From a virus, in IMG/VR virus record IMGVR_UViG_3300043567_000050, positions 1-27,247 of that record: a stretch of 27,247 nucleotides of DNA. The stretch is one strand, 5' to 3'. Below the pieces are notes generated by a model that had not been told where the DNA came from, searched no databases, and saw nothing but the letters and a program-made list of their open reading frames with translations. Below are positions 1 through 9,295 of this stretch, piece by piece. Position numbers and translations under genes: made by a program. The number at the start of each line of letters is the position of its first letter. Position 1 is the stretch's first letter.

Positions 1-1
1 T

Positions 2-766
2 TGGACCAGTGTTACTTCTGTGGTATCAGCTTTTAAAAAACCTTTTGATGCAAAAAAGACTGCAGAGAAAGTTACCAAGAGTAAAAAGTCAAAATGGTTT
101 GGTATTGATCCTGTATTAATACAGCAAATATGGACTAATGAAGCAGACAGATCTACTACTCTAGGTACATGGTATCATAACCAAAGAGAAGATGATATAT
201 GTTCCTTAGCTTCATTAGAAAGAGAAGGAGTTACTATACCTGTATTTAAACCATCTGGTGAGAATAATGGGATAAGAGTAGCACCAAATCAAAAGTTAGA
301 ACCAGGCGTGTATCCAGAACATATGGTCTATCTTAAGTCAGCAGGCTTATGTGGCCAATCAGATTTAGTTGAAGTAGTCAATGGTAAAGTAAATATCACT
401 GACTACAAGACTAATAAGAAGATAGATATGGAGTCTTATGTAAACTGGGAGGGTATGCCAGACAAAATGCTACCACCAGTAGATAACTTAGATGACTGTC
501 ATTTCTATCATTATGCTTTACAATTGAGTATTTATATGTATATTATACTGAAGCATAATCCTAAGCTAAAACCAGGAAGAATATTTATACACCATGTTAT
601 GTTTGAGGTAGAGGCTGAAGATAATTGGGGGTATCCTGTAACTAAGAAAGATGAGAATGGAGACCCTGTAATAAAAGAAGTAAAACCAATTGCAGTACCT
701 TATTTAGTAGATGAAGTACAGGCAATTATTCACTATATGAAAGACAACCCAATTAAAAAGAAATAA
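2..766 (+). CDS. PD-(D/E)XK (RecB/Cas4-like) nuclease, 5'-truncated
   Basis: The frame is open to the window edge, so the true start lies upstream. A GTG at 20 is the first possible internal start, but coding-like sequence (a TSVTSVVSAFKKPFD stretch) runs through it. Counting from that GTG, the nuclease motifs are a GTxxH-like LGTWYH (H53), a conserved E100, GQSD with D115, DYK with D128 and K130, and a QxxxY motif (Q168, Y172). This is the order seen in RecB, AddB and Cas4-type exonucleases. Phages of this type use such enzymes in recombination, repair or DNA end processing; the exact role here is inferred. The stop overlaps the next start by one base (TAATG), so the two are probably translationally coupled. 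It lies just upstream of the packaging genes. Confidence 0.82.
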   Translation, partial: WTSVTSVVSAFKKPFDAKKTAEKVTKSKKSKWFGIDPVLIQQIWTNEADRSTTLGTWYHNQREDDICSLASLEREGVTIPVFKPSGENNGIRVAPNQKLEPGVYPEHMVYLKSAGLCGQSDLVEVVNGKVNITDYKTNKKIDMESYVNWEGMPDKMLPPVDNLDDCHFYHYALQLSIYMYIILKHNPKLKPGRIFIHHVMFEVEAEDNWGYPVTKKDENGDPVIKEVKPIAVPYLVDEVQAIIHYMKDNPIKKK

Positions 767-1281
767 TGATAGTTAAGCTATTTGAAATACAAAACAATGT
801 AGTAATACCAACTGAGCATTGTTATACTTTAAAGGCATTGAAAGATATTATGGATGATTATCCAGAAGATTACCTTAAGATATATCAGTATCTGTTCTAC
901 ATGACATGTCCTAATCCAGATATGAATCCTTTCTTCTATACACCAGATATAGATAAAGAAAACCTGATCATGCAACAGATAGAAGGTGAGTTCTCAACAG
1001 AAGATGATGCTGTGTTTACTGCGCTTAAATTCTGTGAAAGAATGTATGAAACACCAACATCCAGAGCATATAAAGGTATTGCATCCATGTTAGATAGATT
1101 AGCAAGATATATGGAAGTAACTACAATAACTGCAGGTAGAGATGGTAATATAAACTCCCTTATCAGTGCTGCTAAAAACTATGATGCAATTAGACAGTCT
1201 TTTAAAGGAGCCTATAAAGATCTTCAGGAAGAGCAATCAAGCAGAGTACGGGGAGGAATTGGAATGGCATATGACCAATAA
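766..1281 (+). CDS. Conserved phage protein of unknown function preceding TerL
   Basis: This 171-aa acidic, mostly helical protein has no motif I can name. It starts in a TAATG overlap with the nuclease gene and ends 2 nt before the terminase large subunit. The C-terminal half (about residues 95-171) reads as helical, with a polar Gly/Arg-rich tail (SSRVRGGIGMAYDQ). Position directly before TerL is where many phages keep a small terminase subunit, and no other candidate for that role is visible here. I see no helix-turn-helix strong enough to claim it, so a small-terminase role is only a positional guess. Reality as a gene is well supported by spacing, coupling and coding character. Confidence 0.7.
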   Translation: MIVKLFEIQNNVVIPTEHCYTLKALKDIMDDYPEDYLKIYQYLFYMTCPNPDMNPFFYTPDIDKENLIMQQIEGEFSTEDDAVFTALKFCERMYETPTSRAYKGIASMLDRLARYMEVTTITAGRDGNINSLISAAKNYDAIRQSFKGAYKDLQEEQSSRVRGGIGMAYDQ

Positions 1282-1283
1282 TT

Positions 1284-3488
1284 ATGAGTGAAATTTATCA
1301 AGACATACCAACTTATGACAATGGAGACTGGACAATTACAAGTTTTGAATCCAGAGAGGAGTTCAGCAACTTTATCTTTAGCATATTTAAAGAACCAGGT
1401 AAGTACAACTTCAATGAAACTACAAATAAAGTTTTCATATCTGAGTCAACAAAATTTAAAAAAGATGGAATATACACTCCAGCACCCTACAGATCAAAAG
1501 ACTTTATAACATATTGGGATGACCAAAAAGCTAAATGCCGTAAAGGTATAATAGTTAAAGATGGTAATAATGCATGGTTTGTAGCTAGAGAATACTACAT
1601 GTGGTTAAACTTTTTACCAATTTTTGATAAAGAGTTGCAACAATTTGGGTTTGCTAAGATACGGGATGCTCAGTATCATATGGCATTATATGAACTATTA
1701 GCTGAACTTAACTATAAACACTCTGCAATATTAAAGAAAAGACAGATAGCTTCTTCTTACTATCATATGGGTAAACTTATAAATCAGCAATGGTTTGAAG
1801 CAGGTGTAACACTTAAGATAGGTGCTAGTCTTAAAGATTATATCAATGAGAAAGGATCCTGGAAATTTTTACAGGAATATGCTGCATTCTTAAATGAACA
1901 CACAGCATGGTACCGTCCTATGTCACCGGATAAAGTAATGATGTGGCAACAGAAAATTGAGGTAAGAAAAGGAGATAGAAAAACAGAAGTTGGTCTTAAA
2001 GGTACTATACAAGGTATGTCATTTGAGAAAGATCCAACAAATGGTGTAGGGGGTCCGGTAAAATACTTCTTTCATGAAGAGGCTGGGATTGCTCCTAAGA
2101 TGGATCAGACATATGAGTACATGCGCCCGGCCATGAGATCTGGACTTATTACTACAGGAATGTTTATAGCTGCAGGATCTGTGGGTGATTTATCTCAGTG
2201 TAATCCTCTAAGAGATATGATCCTTAATCCACTATCTAAAGATGTATATGCAGTAGAAACAGATCTTATAGATGATAAAGGCACTCAAGGTATGTCAGGT
2301 TTATTTATTCCTGAACAATGGTCTATGCCTCCTCACATTGATGACTATGGTAATTCACTTGTAGAAGCTGCATTAAAAGCATTAGATGAGCAGTTTGATA
2401 AATGGAAAAAAGAACTGAGTCCAGAAGATTACCAGTTAAGGATATCTCAGCATCCTAGAAATATTAAAGAAGCATTTGACCACAGAACAGTATCTGTATT
2501 TCCTACTCATTTACTTGCAGCACAGGAAAGAAGAATAGAAGATAAGACATATGGTTATGAATTTTTAGATATAAGCACAGATGAGAATGGTAAGCCTGCT
2601 GTAATGCCTACAAATAAAAGACCTATATCAGAGTTTCCCATATCCAAAAAAACAGAAGATAAAACAGGAGTATTAGTGGTATGGGAAAGGCCAGTTAAAG
2701 ATCCAACATTTAGAATGTACTATGCATCTATAGATCCGGTATCAGAGGGAAAAACTAATACATCAGAATCACTATGTTCAATATATGTAATGAAAGCTCC
2801 AATTGAAGTAACTAAAGTAACTGGTGTAGAAACAGAAAATTATATAGAACAGGGTAAAATAGTAGCAGCATGGTGTGGAAGATTTGATGATATAAATAAA
2901 ACACATCAAAGACTAGAATTAATTATTGAGTGGTATAATGCCTGGACAGTAATTGAAAACAATATTTCACTATTTATCCAGTATATGATATCTAGAAAAA
3001 AACAAAGATATCTTGTACCTAAAAGTCAGATCATGTTTCTAAAAGATCTTGGATCTAATGCTAATGTATTCCAGGAGTATGGTTGGAAAAATACAGGTAC
3101 TCTTTTTAAAGCACACCTTCTTAGTTATGCTATAGAATATTGTAAAGAAGAAATAGATGTGGAAACAAAACCTGATGGTACAATAGTAAGAACTAAATAT
3201 GGTATAGAAAGAATTCCGGATCCAATGTTGATGAAAGAAATGAGAGAATATGCTGATGGAGTCAATGTAGATAGACTAGTTGCCTTTGCTGCTCTTGTTG
3301 CTTTTATGAGAATACAACACTCAAATACAGGTTATCCAAAAAGAACAATCATGGATGATGTGGCTAAAAACTTGCAAAAGTCTGAAAATTTTAGTAAATT
3401 AAATAGAAGTCCATTTAGACATATGGGAGGTTCTGGTAATTCATTAAGCAAAGGAATCACAAGATCCCCTTTTAAAAATATTAAATAG
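1284..3488 (+). CDS. terL: Terminase large subunit (packaging ATPase and nuclease)
   Basis: This 734-aa protein is the motor that cuts concatemeric DNA and pumps it into the prohead through the portal. The N-terminal ATPase half has an atypical Walker A region around residues 151-160 (KKRQIASSYY), a Walker B with acidic residues 264-266 (YFFHEEAG) and a coupling-type motif IAAGSVGD near 295-302. The C-terminal RNase H-like nuclease half has the expected acidic residues D484 (SIDP), E558 (VIEN) and D663 (NVDRLVAF). Length fits the long TerL proteins of crAss-like and other large phages. The Walker A lacks the usual GK(T/S), which is discussed as a finding. It is followed after 5 nt by the portal gene, the classic order. 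Confidence 0.93.
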   Translation: MSEIYQDIPTYDNGDWTITSFESREEFSNFIFSIFKEPGKYNFNETTNKVFISESTKFKKDGIYTPAPYRSKDFITYWDDQKAKCRKGIIVKDGNNAWFVAREYYMWLNFLPIFDKELQQFGFAKIRDAQYHMALYELLAELNYKHSAILKKRQIASSYYHMGKLINQQWFEAGVTLKIGASLKDYINEKGSWKFLQEYAAFLNEHTAWYRPMSPDKVMMWQQKIEVRKGDRKTEVGLKGTIQGMSFEKDPTNGVGGPVKYFFHEEAGIAPKMDQTYEYMRPAMRSGLITTGMFIAAGSVGDLSQCNPLRDMILNPLSKDVYAVETDLIDDKGTQGMSGLFIPEQWSMPPHIDDYGNSLVEAALKALDEQFDKWKKELSPEDYQLRISQHPRNIKEAFDHRTVSVFPTHLLAAQERRIEDKTYGYEFLDISTDENGKPAVMPTNKRPISEFPISKKTEDKTGVLVVWERPVKDPTFRMYYASIDPVSEGKTNTSESLCSIYVMKAPIEVTKVTGVETENYIEQGKIVAAWCGRFDDINKTHQRLELIIEWYNAWTVIENNISLFIQYMISRKKQRYLVPKSQIMFLKDLGSNANVFQEYGWKNTGTLFKAHLLSYAIEYCKEEIDVETKPDGTIVRTKYGIERIPDPMLMKEMREYADGVNVDRLVAFAALVAFMRIQHSNTGYPKRTIMDDVAKNLQKSENFSKLNRSPFRHMGGSGNSLSKGITRSPFKNIK

Positions 3489-3493
3489 GTACT

Positions 3494-6244
3494 ATGAAGA
3501 TAATAAATGCTTTACAGGCAAAAGGAGGAGCAACAACAGAAAATAACAGAATGGGTAGTATTACCCAACCGTTACAGTTTATTCCTAAAAAAGAAAAAGA
3601 TGAAAAGTGGGCAGCTTGGAATTTAGATTGGTTAGAGTGGCAAGGATTAAAACAAATCCGGAGAAATGCCAGAAGACTAATGAAAAATTATAAACTGGCC
3701 AAAGGTATAATAGATAAGTCTGATTATATAGTAGAAGAGAACAATGACTACAGAGATATAGTTGAAACACTTACTAAAGAAGATGTATCAGCATTAGAGT
3801 TAAAGTTCTACCCAATTATCCCAAATGTTATTAATGTTCTAGTAGCTGAATTTGCTAAAAGATCTACTAAGCTTACATATAGAGCAGTAGATGAGTTCTC
3901 ATATAATGAGATGATGGAGCAAAAAAGACAAATGGTAGAAGATGTCCTATTAGAAGATGCAAGACTTAAAGTATCTTCTGCACTTATGGATAAAGGTCTT
4001 CAACCTGACTCAGAGGAATTCCAACAAGAAACATCTCCAGAAAAACTTAAATCTCTTCCTGAAATTGAAATGTACTTTAGAAAAGACTACAGATCAATGG
4101 TAGAAGAGTGGGCTACACATCAGCATAAAGTAGATGTAGAAAGATTCAGAATGGATGAGCTTGAAGAAAGAGGTTTCCGTGATATGTTAATTACAGATAG
4201 AGAGTTCTGGCATTTCCGTATGATGGAGGATGATTATGAAGTAGAGTTATGGAATCCAGCTATCTCATTCTATCATAAGTCACCAGATGCTAGATATATA
4301 TCACAAGCTAACTGGGCTGGTAAAACTGATATGATGACCCCGGCAGATGTTATTGATAGATATGGTTATCTAATGGATGAAGAACAGTTAAAAGCACTTG
4401 AAGCTGTTTATCCTATCAGATCTGCAGGTTATACTATTGGTGGTCTTCAAAATGACGGTAGCTTTTATGATGGTACTAAATCACATGACTGGAATACTAA
4501 CATGCCATCACTTGCATACAGACAATATACTACTGCAATGGGTGGTGCTGTATTAGAAGGTGGAGATATTATTACACAGATACTTTCTGAAGGAGAAGAT
4601 TATTATGATCAAGGTACTGCATATCTATTAAGAGTATCTACAATATACTGGAAATCTCAGAGAAAAATTGGACATCTCATTAGTATAGATGATAATGGCC
4701 AAGTAGAAATGGATATAGTAGATGAAGACTATAAGATATCTACAAAACCTATATATGATACTAGGTTATTTAAAAACAAAAGCAAAGACAATCTAGTATA
4801 TGGTGAGCATATAGACTGGATATGGATTAATGAGGTTTGGGGTGGTATTAAAATAGGACCAAACATCCCATCTTTCTGGGGTATGAATAATCCAGGAGGA
4901 TTTACTCCTATGTACATTGGTGTTGATAAACCTAAGATAGGTCCATTAAGGTTTCAGTTTAAAGGTGACAATTCACTATATGGATGTAAACTTCCAGTAG
5001 AAGGATCTGTATTCTCAGACAGGAATACTAAGTCTACTGCACTTATTGACTTAATGAAGCCATACCAGATTGGTTATAACATAGTAAATAACCAGATAGC
5101 GGATATCTTAGTAGATGAGCTTGGTACTATAATCATGCTTGACCAGAATACTTTACCAAGACACTCCTTAGGAGAAGATTGGGGTAAAGGAAATTATGCT
5201 AAGGCTTATGTGGCAATGAAGAATTTCCAGATGTTACCATTAGATACTTCTATTACAAACACTGAGAATGCATTAAACTTCCAACACTTCCAAAAACTAG
5301 ATCTATCTCAGACAGAAAGATTAATGTCAAGGATACAGTTAGCTAATCACTTTAAGCAACAAGCTTATGAAGTAATAGGTGTAACTCCACAAAGAATGGG
5401 ACAGCAAATTGCACAAATGACTGCCACCGGAGTAGAACAAGCAGCAGCTTCTTCATATGCTCAAACAGAAATGTTCTTTGTACAACACTGTGATTACTTA
5501 ATGCCAAGAGTTCATCAGATGCGTACTGATCTAGCTCAGTTCTATCATTCTACAAAACCATCAAGCAGGTTAAGTTATATAACCACAGCAGATGAAAAAG
5601 TAAACTTTGAGATAAATGGTACTGAGTTATTAATGAGAGATCTTAACATCTTCTGTAGTACAACTGCAAACCATAGAGCTGTATTAGAACAGTTAAAACA
5701 AATGGCTATGCAGAATAATACTACAGGAGCTAGTATCTATGATCTTGGTAAAATTGTTCAATCTGATTCTATTGCTGAACTTAACAGTGCTCTTAAATCT
5801 TCTGAGCAAAAACAACAGCAACAAAAACAAGAAGAAATGCAACAACAACAGCAAATGCAAGAACAACAACTTCAGAAACAACAAGAGATTGAGAAGATGA
5901 AGATTGATGCTACTGCTGCTGAGAAAGAGAAAGATAGACAAACTGAAGTTCTTATTGCTGAAATTAGAGCAGCTGGTTATGGATCTATGGCTGATGTCAA
6001 CAAAAATGAAATCTCTGACTATCAAGATGCTATGAAAGACATTAGACAAAGTGAACAGTACATGGCCCAAAATCAATTGCAAAGAGATAAAGAAGCTACT
6101 AGAACTATGTTAGATAGAGACAAGAATGCTATTGAAAGAGAGAAGATACAAGCACAAAGAGAGATAGCTGATAAGCAACTTCAAGTAGCTAGAGTAAATA
6201 AAAATAAATATGATAAGGGTGGTTCAGTGAAAAATAAAAAGTAG
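3494..6244 (+). CDS. Portal protein with Gln-rich coiled-coil C-terminus
   Basis: This 916-aa protein follows TerL by 5 nt. Size, position and the N-terminal segment (residues about 35-130, with WAAWNLDWLEWQGLKQIRRN and a YPIIPNVINVLVAEFAKRS stretch) fit the large portal proteins of crAss-like phages. The portal forms the dodecameric DNA channel at one capsid vertex and docks the terminase and later the tail rings. The C-terminal third is a long predicted coiled coil; residues about 770-800 are very rich in Gln (QKQQQQKQEE type), followed by charged helical sequence. The last residues read KYDKGGSVKNKK, the same tag as on small lysine-rich proteins downstream. It is followed by a 92-nt non-coding gap with a candidate promoter. 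Confidence 0.88.
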   Translation: MKIINALQAKGGATTENNRMGSITQPLQFIPKKEKDEKWAAWNLDWLEWQGLKQIRRNARRLMKNYKLAKGIIDKSDYIVEENNDYRDIVETLTKEDVSALELKFYPIIPNVINVLVAEFAKRSTKLTYRAVDEFSYNEMMEQKRQMVEDVLLEDARLKVSSALMDKGLQPDSEEFQQETSPEKLKSLPEIEMYFRKDYRSMVEEWATHQHKVDVERFRMDELEERGFRDMLITDREFWHFRMMEDDYEVELWNPAISFYHKSPDARYISQANWAGKTDMMTPADVIDRYGYLMDEEQLKALEAVYPIRSAGYTIGGLQNDGSFYDGTKSHDWNTNMPSLAYRQYTTAMGGAVLEGGDIITQILSEGEDYYDQGTAYLLRVSTIYWKSQRKIGHLISIDDNGQVEMDIVDEDYKISTKPIYDTRLFKNKSKDNLVYGEHIDWIWINEVWGGIKIGPNIPSFWGMNNPGGFTPMYIGVDKPKIGPLRFQFKGDNSLYGCKLPVEGSVFSDRNTKSTALIDLMKPYQIGYNIVNNQIADILVDELGTIIMLDQNTLPRHSLGEDWGKGNYAKAYVAMKNFQMLPLDTSITNTENALNFQHFQKLDLSQTERLMSRIQLANHFKQQAYEVIGVTPQRMGQQIAQMTATGVEQAAASSYAQTEMFFVQHCDYLMPRVHQMRTDLAQFYHSTKPSSRLSYITTADEKVNFEINGTELLMRDLNIFCSTTANHRAVLEQLKQMAMQNNTTGASIYDLGKIVQSDSIAELNSALKSSEQKQQQQKQEEMQQQQQMQEQQLQKQQEIEKMKIDATAAEKEKDRQTEVLIAEIRAAGYGSMADVNKNEISDYQDAMKDIRQSEQYMAQNQLQRDKEATRTMLDRDKNAIEREKIQAQREIADKQLQVARVNKNKYDKGGSVKNKK

Positions 6245-6279
6245 TATAGCTATATAGTGCAGAAAAAGTTTTGCTGACT

Positions 6280-6311
6280 TTTAAATTTATCAAGTTTATT
6301 TTGTATATTGA
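6280..6311 (+). promoter_or_regulatory. Candidate Bacteroidota-type promoter before the scaffold/MCP unit
   Basis: TTTA at 6280-6283, a 20-nt spacer and TATATTGA at 6304-6311 match the -33/-7 pattern of Bacteroidota primary sigma promoters (TTTG, 19-21 nt, TAnnTTTG) with a few mismatches. The box lies in a 92-nt intergenic gap, 25 nt before the scaffold gene. Near-identical elements occur before 15194 and 21500. It would drive the scaffold and capsid genes. This is inferred from sequence only. Confidence 0.5.
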
Positions 6312-6336
6312 AGTATAACATAAAAAACCAACACTT

Positions 6337-7599
6337 ATGGAAGACACAACCAAAACTGGGGAGACCCAGACATTAGACACTACAACGGTAGGTCAAGTAG
6401 ATGTAAATATTGATGAGATCTTTGGAATACCAGGAGCAGAGAATGTAATGCTTCCTGAGGATGGCAAAGAAGATGATAAACCCAAGTCTTTATTTTCAAA
6501 AGAAAATGTAGACACTACGTTCCTTGACAACTCACCTGCTACTCCAAAAGAAAAGGAGGAAGCAGCTGAAAAGAAAGCCGAAGTTGAAGAAACCATTGCA
6601 GAGCTTGATGGTCTAATTGCACAAGAAGAAGATGCTGGAAATAAAGGAAGACCTAAAGTAGATAAATCTGGTCTTTATGATTTAGCACAGAAAATGATTG
6701 AAGAAGGAAGTCTAATACCTTTTGATGATGATAAATCATTAGAAGATTATACTACTAAAGACTTCAGAGAGTTATTTGAAGCTAACTTCCAAGAAAGAGA
6801 AGACAAAGTAAGAAATAATGTACCAAGAGAATTCTTTAATGCACTTCCAGAAGAACTTCAGTACGCTGCTAAATATGTAGCTGATGGAGGTCAAGATCTT
6901 AAAGGTCTATTTAGAACCTTAGCTCATGTAGAAGAAATGAGACAACTTGATCCATCTGATGAGTATGATCAAGCAGAAATTGCAAGACAATATCTTTATG
7001 CTACAAATTTTGGAACAGTTGAGGAAATAGAATCAGAAATCCAAGATTGGCAAGACATGGATAAGCTAGAGCAAAAAGCTAACCAGTTCAAACCAAAGTT
7101 AGATAGAATGCAAGAAGAAATTATTGCAAGACAGCTAGCAGAGCAAGAAGATAGAAAAGAGCAACAACAAGCAGCGGCAAAAGCTTACACAGATAATGTA
7201 TATAGTACTCTTGCTGCAGGTGACATAGGTGGAATTAAACTTGATAAGAAAACACAAGGTTTACTTTATTCAGGATTAGTACAACCTAATTACCCTTCAA
7301 TTTCTGGTAAGCCTACAAACTTACTTGGACACTTATTAGAGAAGTATCAGTTTGTAGAACCAAGACATGATCTTATTGCTGAAGCACTTTGGTTACTTGC
7401 TGATCCTAATGGATATAAGAATAGAGTAAAAGAACAAGGCGGAAGACAAGCTACAGAAAAAGTAGTAAGACAATTGAAAACAGAAGAGGCTAGAAGAAGT
7501 ACAGCATCTACTCAGTATGAAGAACCTGAGAGAAGAAATACAACTACTAGGGCTCCACAAAAAACCATCTCAAGAGCAAATATGTTTAAGAGATTTTAA
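6337..7599 (+). CDS. Probable capsid scaffold protein
   Basis: This 420-aa protein sits immediately before the major capsid gene, the usual place for a scaffold. The N-terminal ~110 residues are highly acidic, low in complexity and probably disordered. A charged, coiled-coil-like region spans about residues 226-290 (EIESEIQDWQDM, then EQEDRKEQQQAAAK). The C-terminus is short and basic, ending SRANMFKRF, which resembles the MCP-contacting tails of other scaffolds. It contains few hydrophobic core segments. Scaffolds direct procapsid curvature and are usually expelled or cleaved; I see no prohead protease gene in the window. Its own leader contains an AAAACCAACA element (6324-6333) and it follows a candidate promoter. 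The function is inferred from position and composition, not from a recognised family. Confidence 0.68.
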   Translation: MEDTTKTGETQTLDTTTVGQVDVNIDEIFGIPGAENVMLPEDGKEDDKPKSLFSKENVDTTFLDNSPATPKEKEEAAEKKAEVEETIAELDGLIAQEEDAGNKGRPKVDKSGLYDLAQKMIEEGSLIPFDDDKSLEDYTTKDFRELFEANFQEREDKVRNNVPREFFNALPEELQYAAKYVADGGQDLKGLFRTLAHVEEMRQLDPSDEYDQAEIARQYLYATNFGTVEEIESEIQDWQDMDKLEQKANQFKPKLDRMQEEIIARQLAEQEDRKEQQQAAAKAYTDNVYSTLAAGDIGGIKLDKKTQGLLYSGLVQPNYPSISGKPTNLLGHLLEKYQFVEPRHDLIAEALWLLADPNGYKNRVKEQGGRQATEKVVRQLKTEEARRSTASTQYEEPERRNTTTRAPQKTISRANMFKRF

Positions 7600-7604
7600 T
7601 TAGT

Positions 7605-7624
7605 AACAAATAAAAACAAATAAA
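7605..7624 (+). repeat. Tandem 10-bp A-rich leader repeat before MCP
   Basis: AACAAATAAA occurs twice head to tail (7605-7614 and 7615-7624), directly abutting the MCP start after one base. There is no Shine-Dalgarno sequence. Bacteroidota starts are favoured by A-rich, unstructured leaders, so this is a plausible translation enhancer for the most abundant virion protein. Confidence 0.6.
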
Positions 7625-7625
7625 A

Positions 7626-9242
7626 ATGGCAACTCCAGTTTTAAACAATGGTATATTTCTACGGGATACCGCGTACAATGCTACGTCACACGTAGACTCT
7701 TATCACTTGGTTAACATGTTGAAGGATGCAGAACCAATGGATTTAGGTCCAGTGGACCTTTGGGCTATGGCTCAGAAGGTAGAAATGCCTCTTTACCAAA
7801 TGTCTAGCTTTGGTGGTAAAAATGTAATTATGGTTGATAATGCTCGTGGTGAGTATAAGTGGCAGACTCCAGTGTCTGTGGACTTACCTTACATCCTTGA
7901 GGATATTGAACCAGACAACAATTTTAAAGGTATTGAAGGTTCAACCTTCCGTATCAAACTTAGCAGACGTGAGTTTGGACATGGTGATATCATCACTTAT
8001 GACAAATATAACGGAGTTGAGATGTACATTACTGCTGAAGATATTCTTCCATTAGGAGATGCTTATATCTATACAGTGCAGTTAGTAAACAATGATAACT
8101 TCAAATATTTGGATAACAAGTACTTGGCTAATGGTACTAAAGTTTTCCGTAAAGGTTCTGCCCGTGGAGAATATGGTGAAAGATTCTCAGATATCACAAC
8201 AAGAACAGGATTCCGTGAATTCTATAACTTTGTTGGTGGTGCTGAAGCTCACGTACATTATTCTATCTCTAGCCGTGCTGACTTGATGATCAAAGGTGGT
8301 ATGAATGCAGATGGTACAGTTCCTGTAACTGAGATCTGGAGAACATTTGACAAATCTGTTGATCCATCAATCACTTCTTTGGAAGACATGGTTAAAGTAA
8401 TGGGTAAAGATAAAGTTAAAAAAGCATTTGATAACGGAGACTTATCACGTACTTTCTTAACTACAATGGAAGCTGCTCACTTAACTAAAATTGCTTCTGA
8501 CATTGAGACTTACTTAATGTGGGGACAAGGAGGTAGAGTACGTCAAGATGGTCCAGATGATCTAAGATTATCTGTGGGTCTTTGGAAACAGTTAGATAAC
8601 TCATTCAAAAGAGTATACAACAAAAACAACTTTACATTAGATTTATTCCGTGGAGAGATCTACAACTTCTTCAATGGTAAAGTTGAGTTCCAAGGTCCAG
8701 ATCCAAAAAGATCTTTAGTAGTTCAAACTGGTATGGGTGGTATGAGAATGGTAAATGAAGCTATCAAGCGTGAGGCTGTATCTTCAGGTTTACTTATTCA
8801 GGCTGCTGATATTGGTGCAATCACTGGTAAAGGTATGGACTTGAACTTTGGATTTGCTTATACTTCATATGTAATTCCATTCTTGGCAAATGTTAAGTTT
8901 GTACTTAACCCAGCATTTGACAATGTTCATACAAATGATATTGAGAACCCAATCATTGATGGTTTCCCATTATCTTCTTACTCATTCATTATCTTTGATA
9001 TCACTGATAACACTAATGACAACATCTTCTTGTTGAAGTTATCTTGGGATAATCAATTGAAATGGTGGTATCAAAATGGTACTATGGATTATATGGGCCG
9101 TTCTCAAGGATTCCAGTCTTCTGGTCAATTCAACGGATACCGTGTGATGATGTCTCAAACAATGCCAGCTATCTGGGTTAAGGATCCAACTAAAGTCCTT
9201 AAGATTGTTATGAGAAACCCAATCACTGGTGGATCATTCTAA
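7626..9242 (+). CDS. Major capsid protein (HK97-fold expected)
   Basis: This 538-aa protein lies between a scaffold-like gene and a strong terminator, the expected MCP position in this gene order. The N-terminal region (NNGIFLRDTAYNATSHVD) and the aromatic-rich middle fit crAss-like major capsid proteins, which have the HK97 fold; I cannot point to single diagnostic residues. Codon use differs from most neighbours: arginine is often CGT (about a dozen cases) rather than AGA, and Phe/Ile/Asn codons often end in C. This is typical of very highly expressed genes. The leader has a tandem A-rich repeat and the stop is followed 18 nt later by an intrinsic terminator. All of this supports an abundant structural protein. 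Confidence 0.88.
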   Translation: MATPVLNNGIFLRDTAYNATSHVDSYHLVNMLKDAEPMDLGPVDLWAMAQKVEMPLYQMSSFGGKNVIMVDNARGEYKWQTPVSVDLPYILEDIEPDNNFKGIEGSTFRIKLSRREFGHGDIITYDKYNGVEMYITAEDILPLGDAYIYTVQLVNNDNFKYLDNKYLANGTKVFRKGSARGEYGERFSDITTRTGFREFYNFVGGAEAHVHYSISSRADLMIKGGMNADGTVPVTEIWRTFDKSVDPSITSLEDMVKVMGKDKVKKAFDNGDLSRTFLTTMEAAHLTKIASDIETYLMWGQGGRVRQDGPDDLRLSVGLWKQLDNSFKRVYNKNNFTLDLFRGEIYNFFNGKVEFQGPDPKRSLVVQTGMGGMRMVNEAIKREAVSSGLLIQAADIGAITGKGMDLNFGFAYTSYVIPFLANVKFVLNPAFDNVHTNDIENPIIDGFPLSSYSFIIFDITDNTNDNIFLLKLSWDNQLKWWYQNGTMDYMGRSQGFQSSGQFNGYRVMMSQTMPAIWVKDPTKVLKIVMRNPITGGSF

Positions 9243-9259
9243 TCCAAATCTATATATAC

Positions 9260-9290
9260 AGGGAGGGGGAAACTCCTCCCTTTTTTTTAA
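9260..9290 (+). terminator. Intrinsic terminator after MCP
   Basis: A GGGAGG stem (9261-9266) pairs with CCTCCC (9275-9280), with a further A-T pair at the base (9260 with 9281), and is followed by eight T residues (9281-9288). This is a textbook rho-independent terminator. No promoter-like element is seen between it and the next gene at 9325, so it may act as a partial terminator. Confidence 0.88.
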
Positions 9291-9295
9291 ATTTT

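Noticed and set aside
766-1281. Calling the 171-aa protein the small terminase subunit
   Set aside because: Only position supports it. No DNA-binding helix-turn-helix or oligomerisation core is convincing, so it is left as unknown.
1288-1509. Short + strand frame overlapping the TerL start
   Set aside because: It lies in a different frame inside the first part of TerL, whose conserved motifs and spacing are clear. It is a shadow frame.
5693-6082. 129-codon - strand frame opposite the portal Gln/Lys-rich end
   Set aside because: Its product is a Leu/Phe string that mirrors CAA/AAG codons. There is no leader and no neighbouring - strand gene.
6245-6254. TATAGCTATA palindrome after the portal stop
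   Set aside because: A perfect 10-bp palindrome, but too AT-rich and short to call a terminator or operator. No T-run follows, and chance occurrence is likely in such DNA.
6259-6280. CAGaAAA/TTTgCTG hairpin between portal and scaffold genes
   Set aside because: The stem is interrupted by a mismatch with a minimal loop and is mostly A-T. It is too weak to count as an intrinsic terminator.
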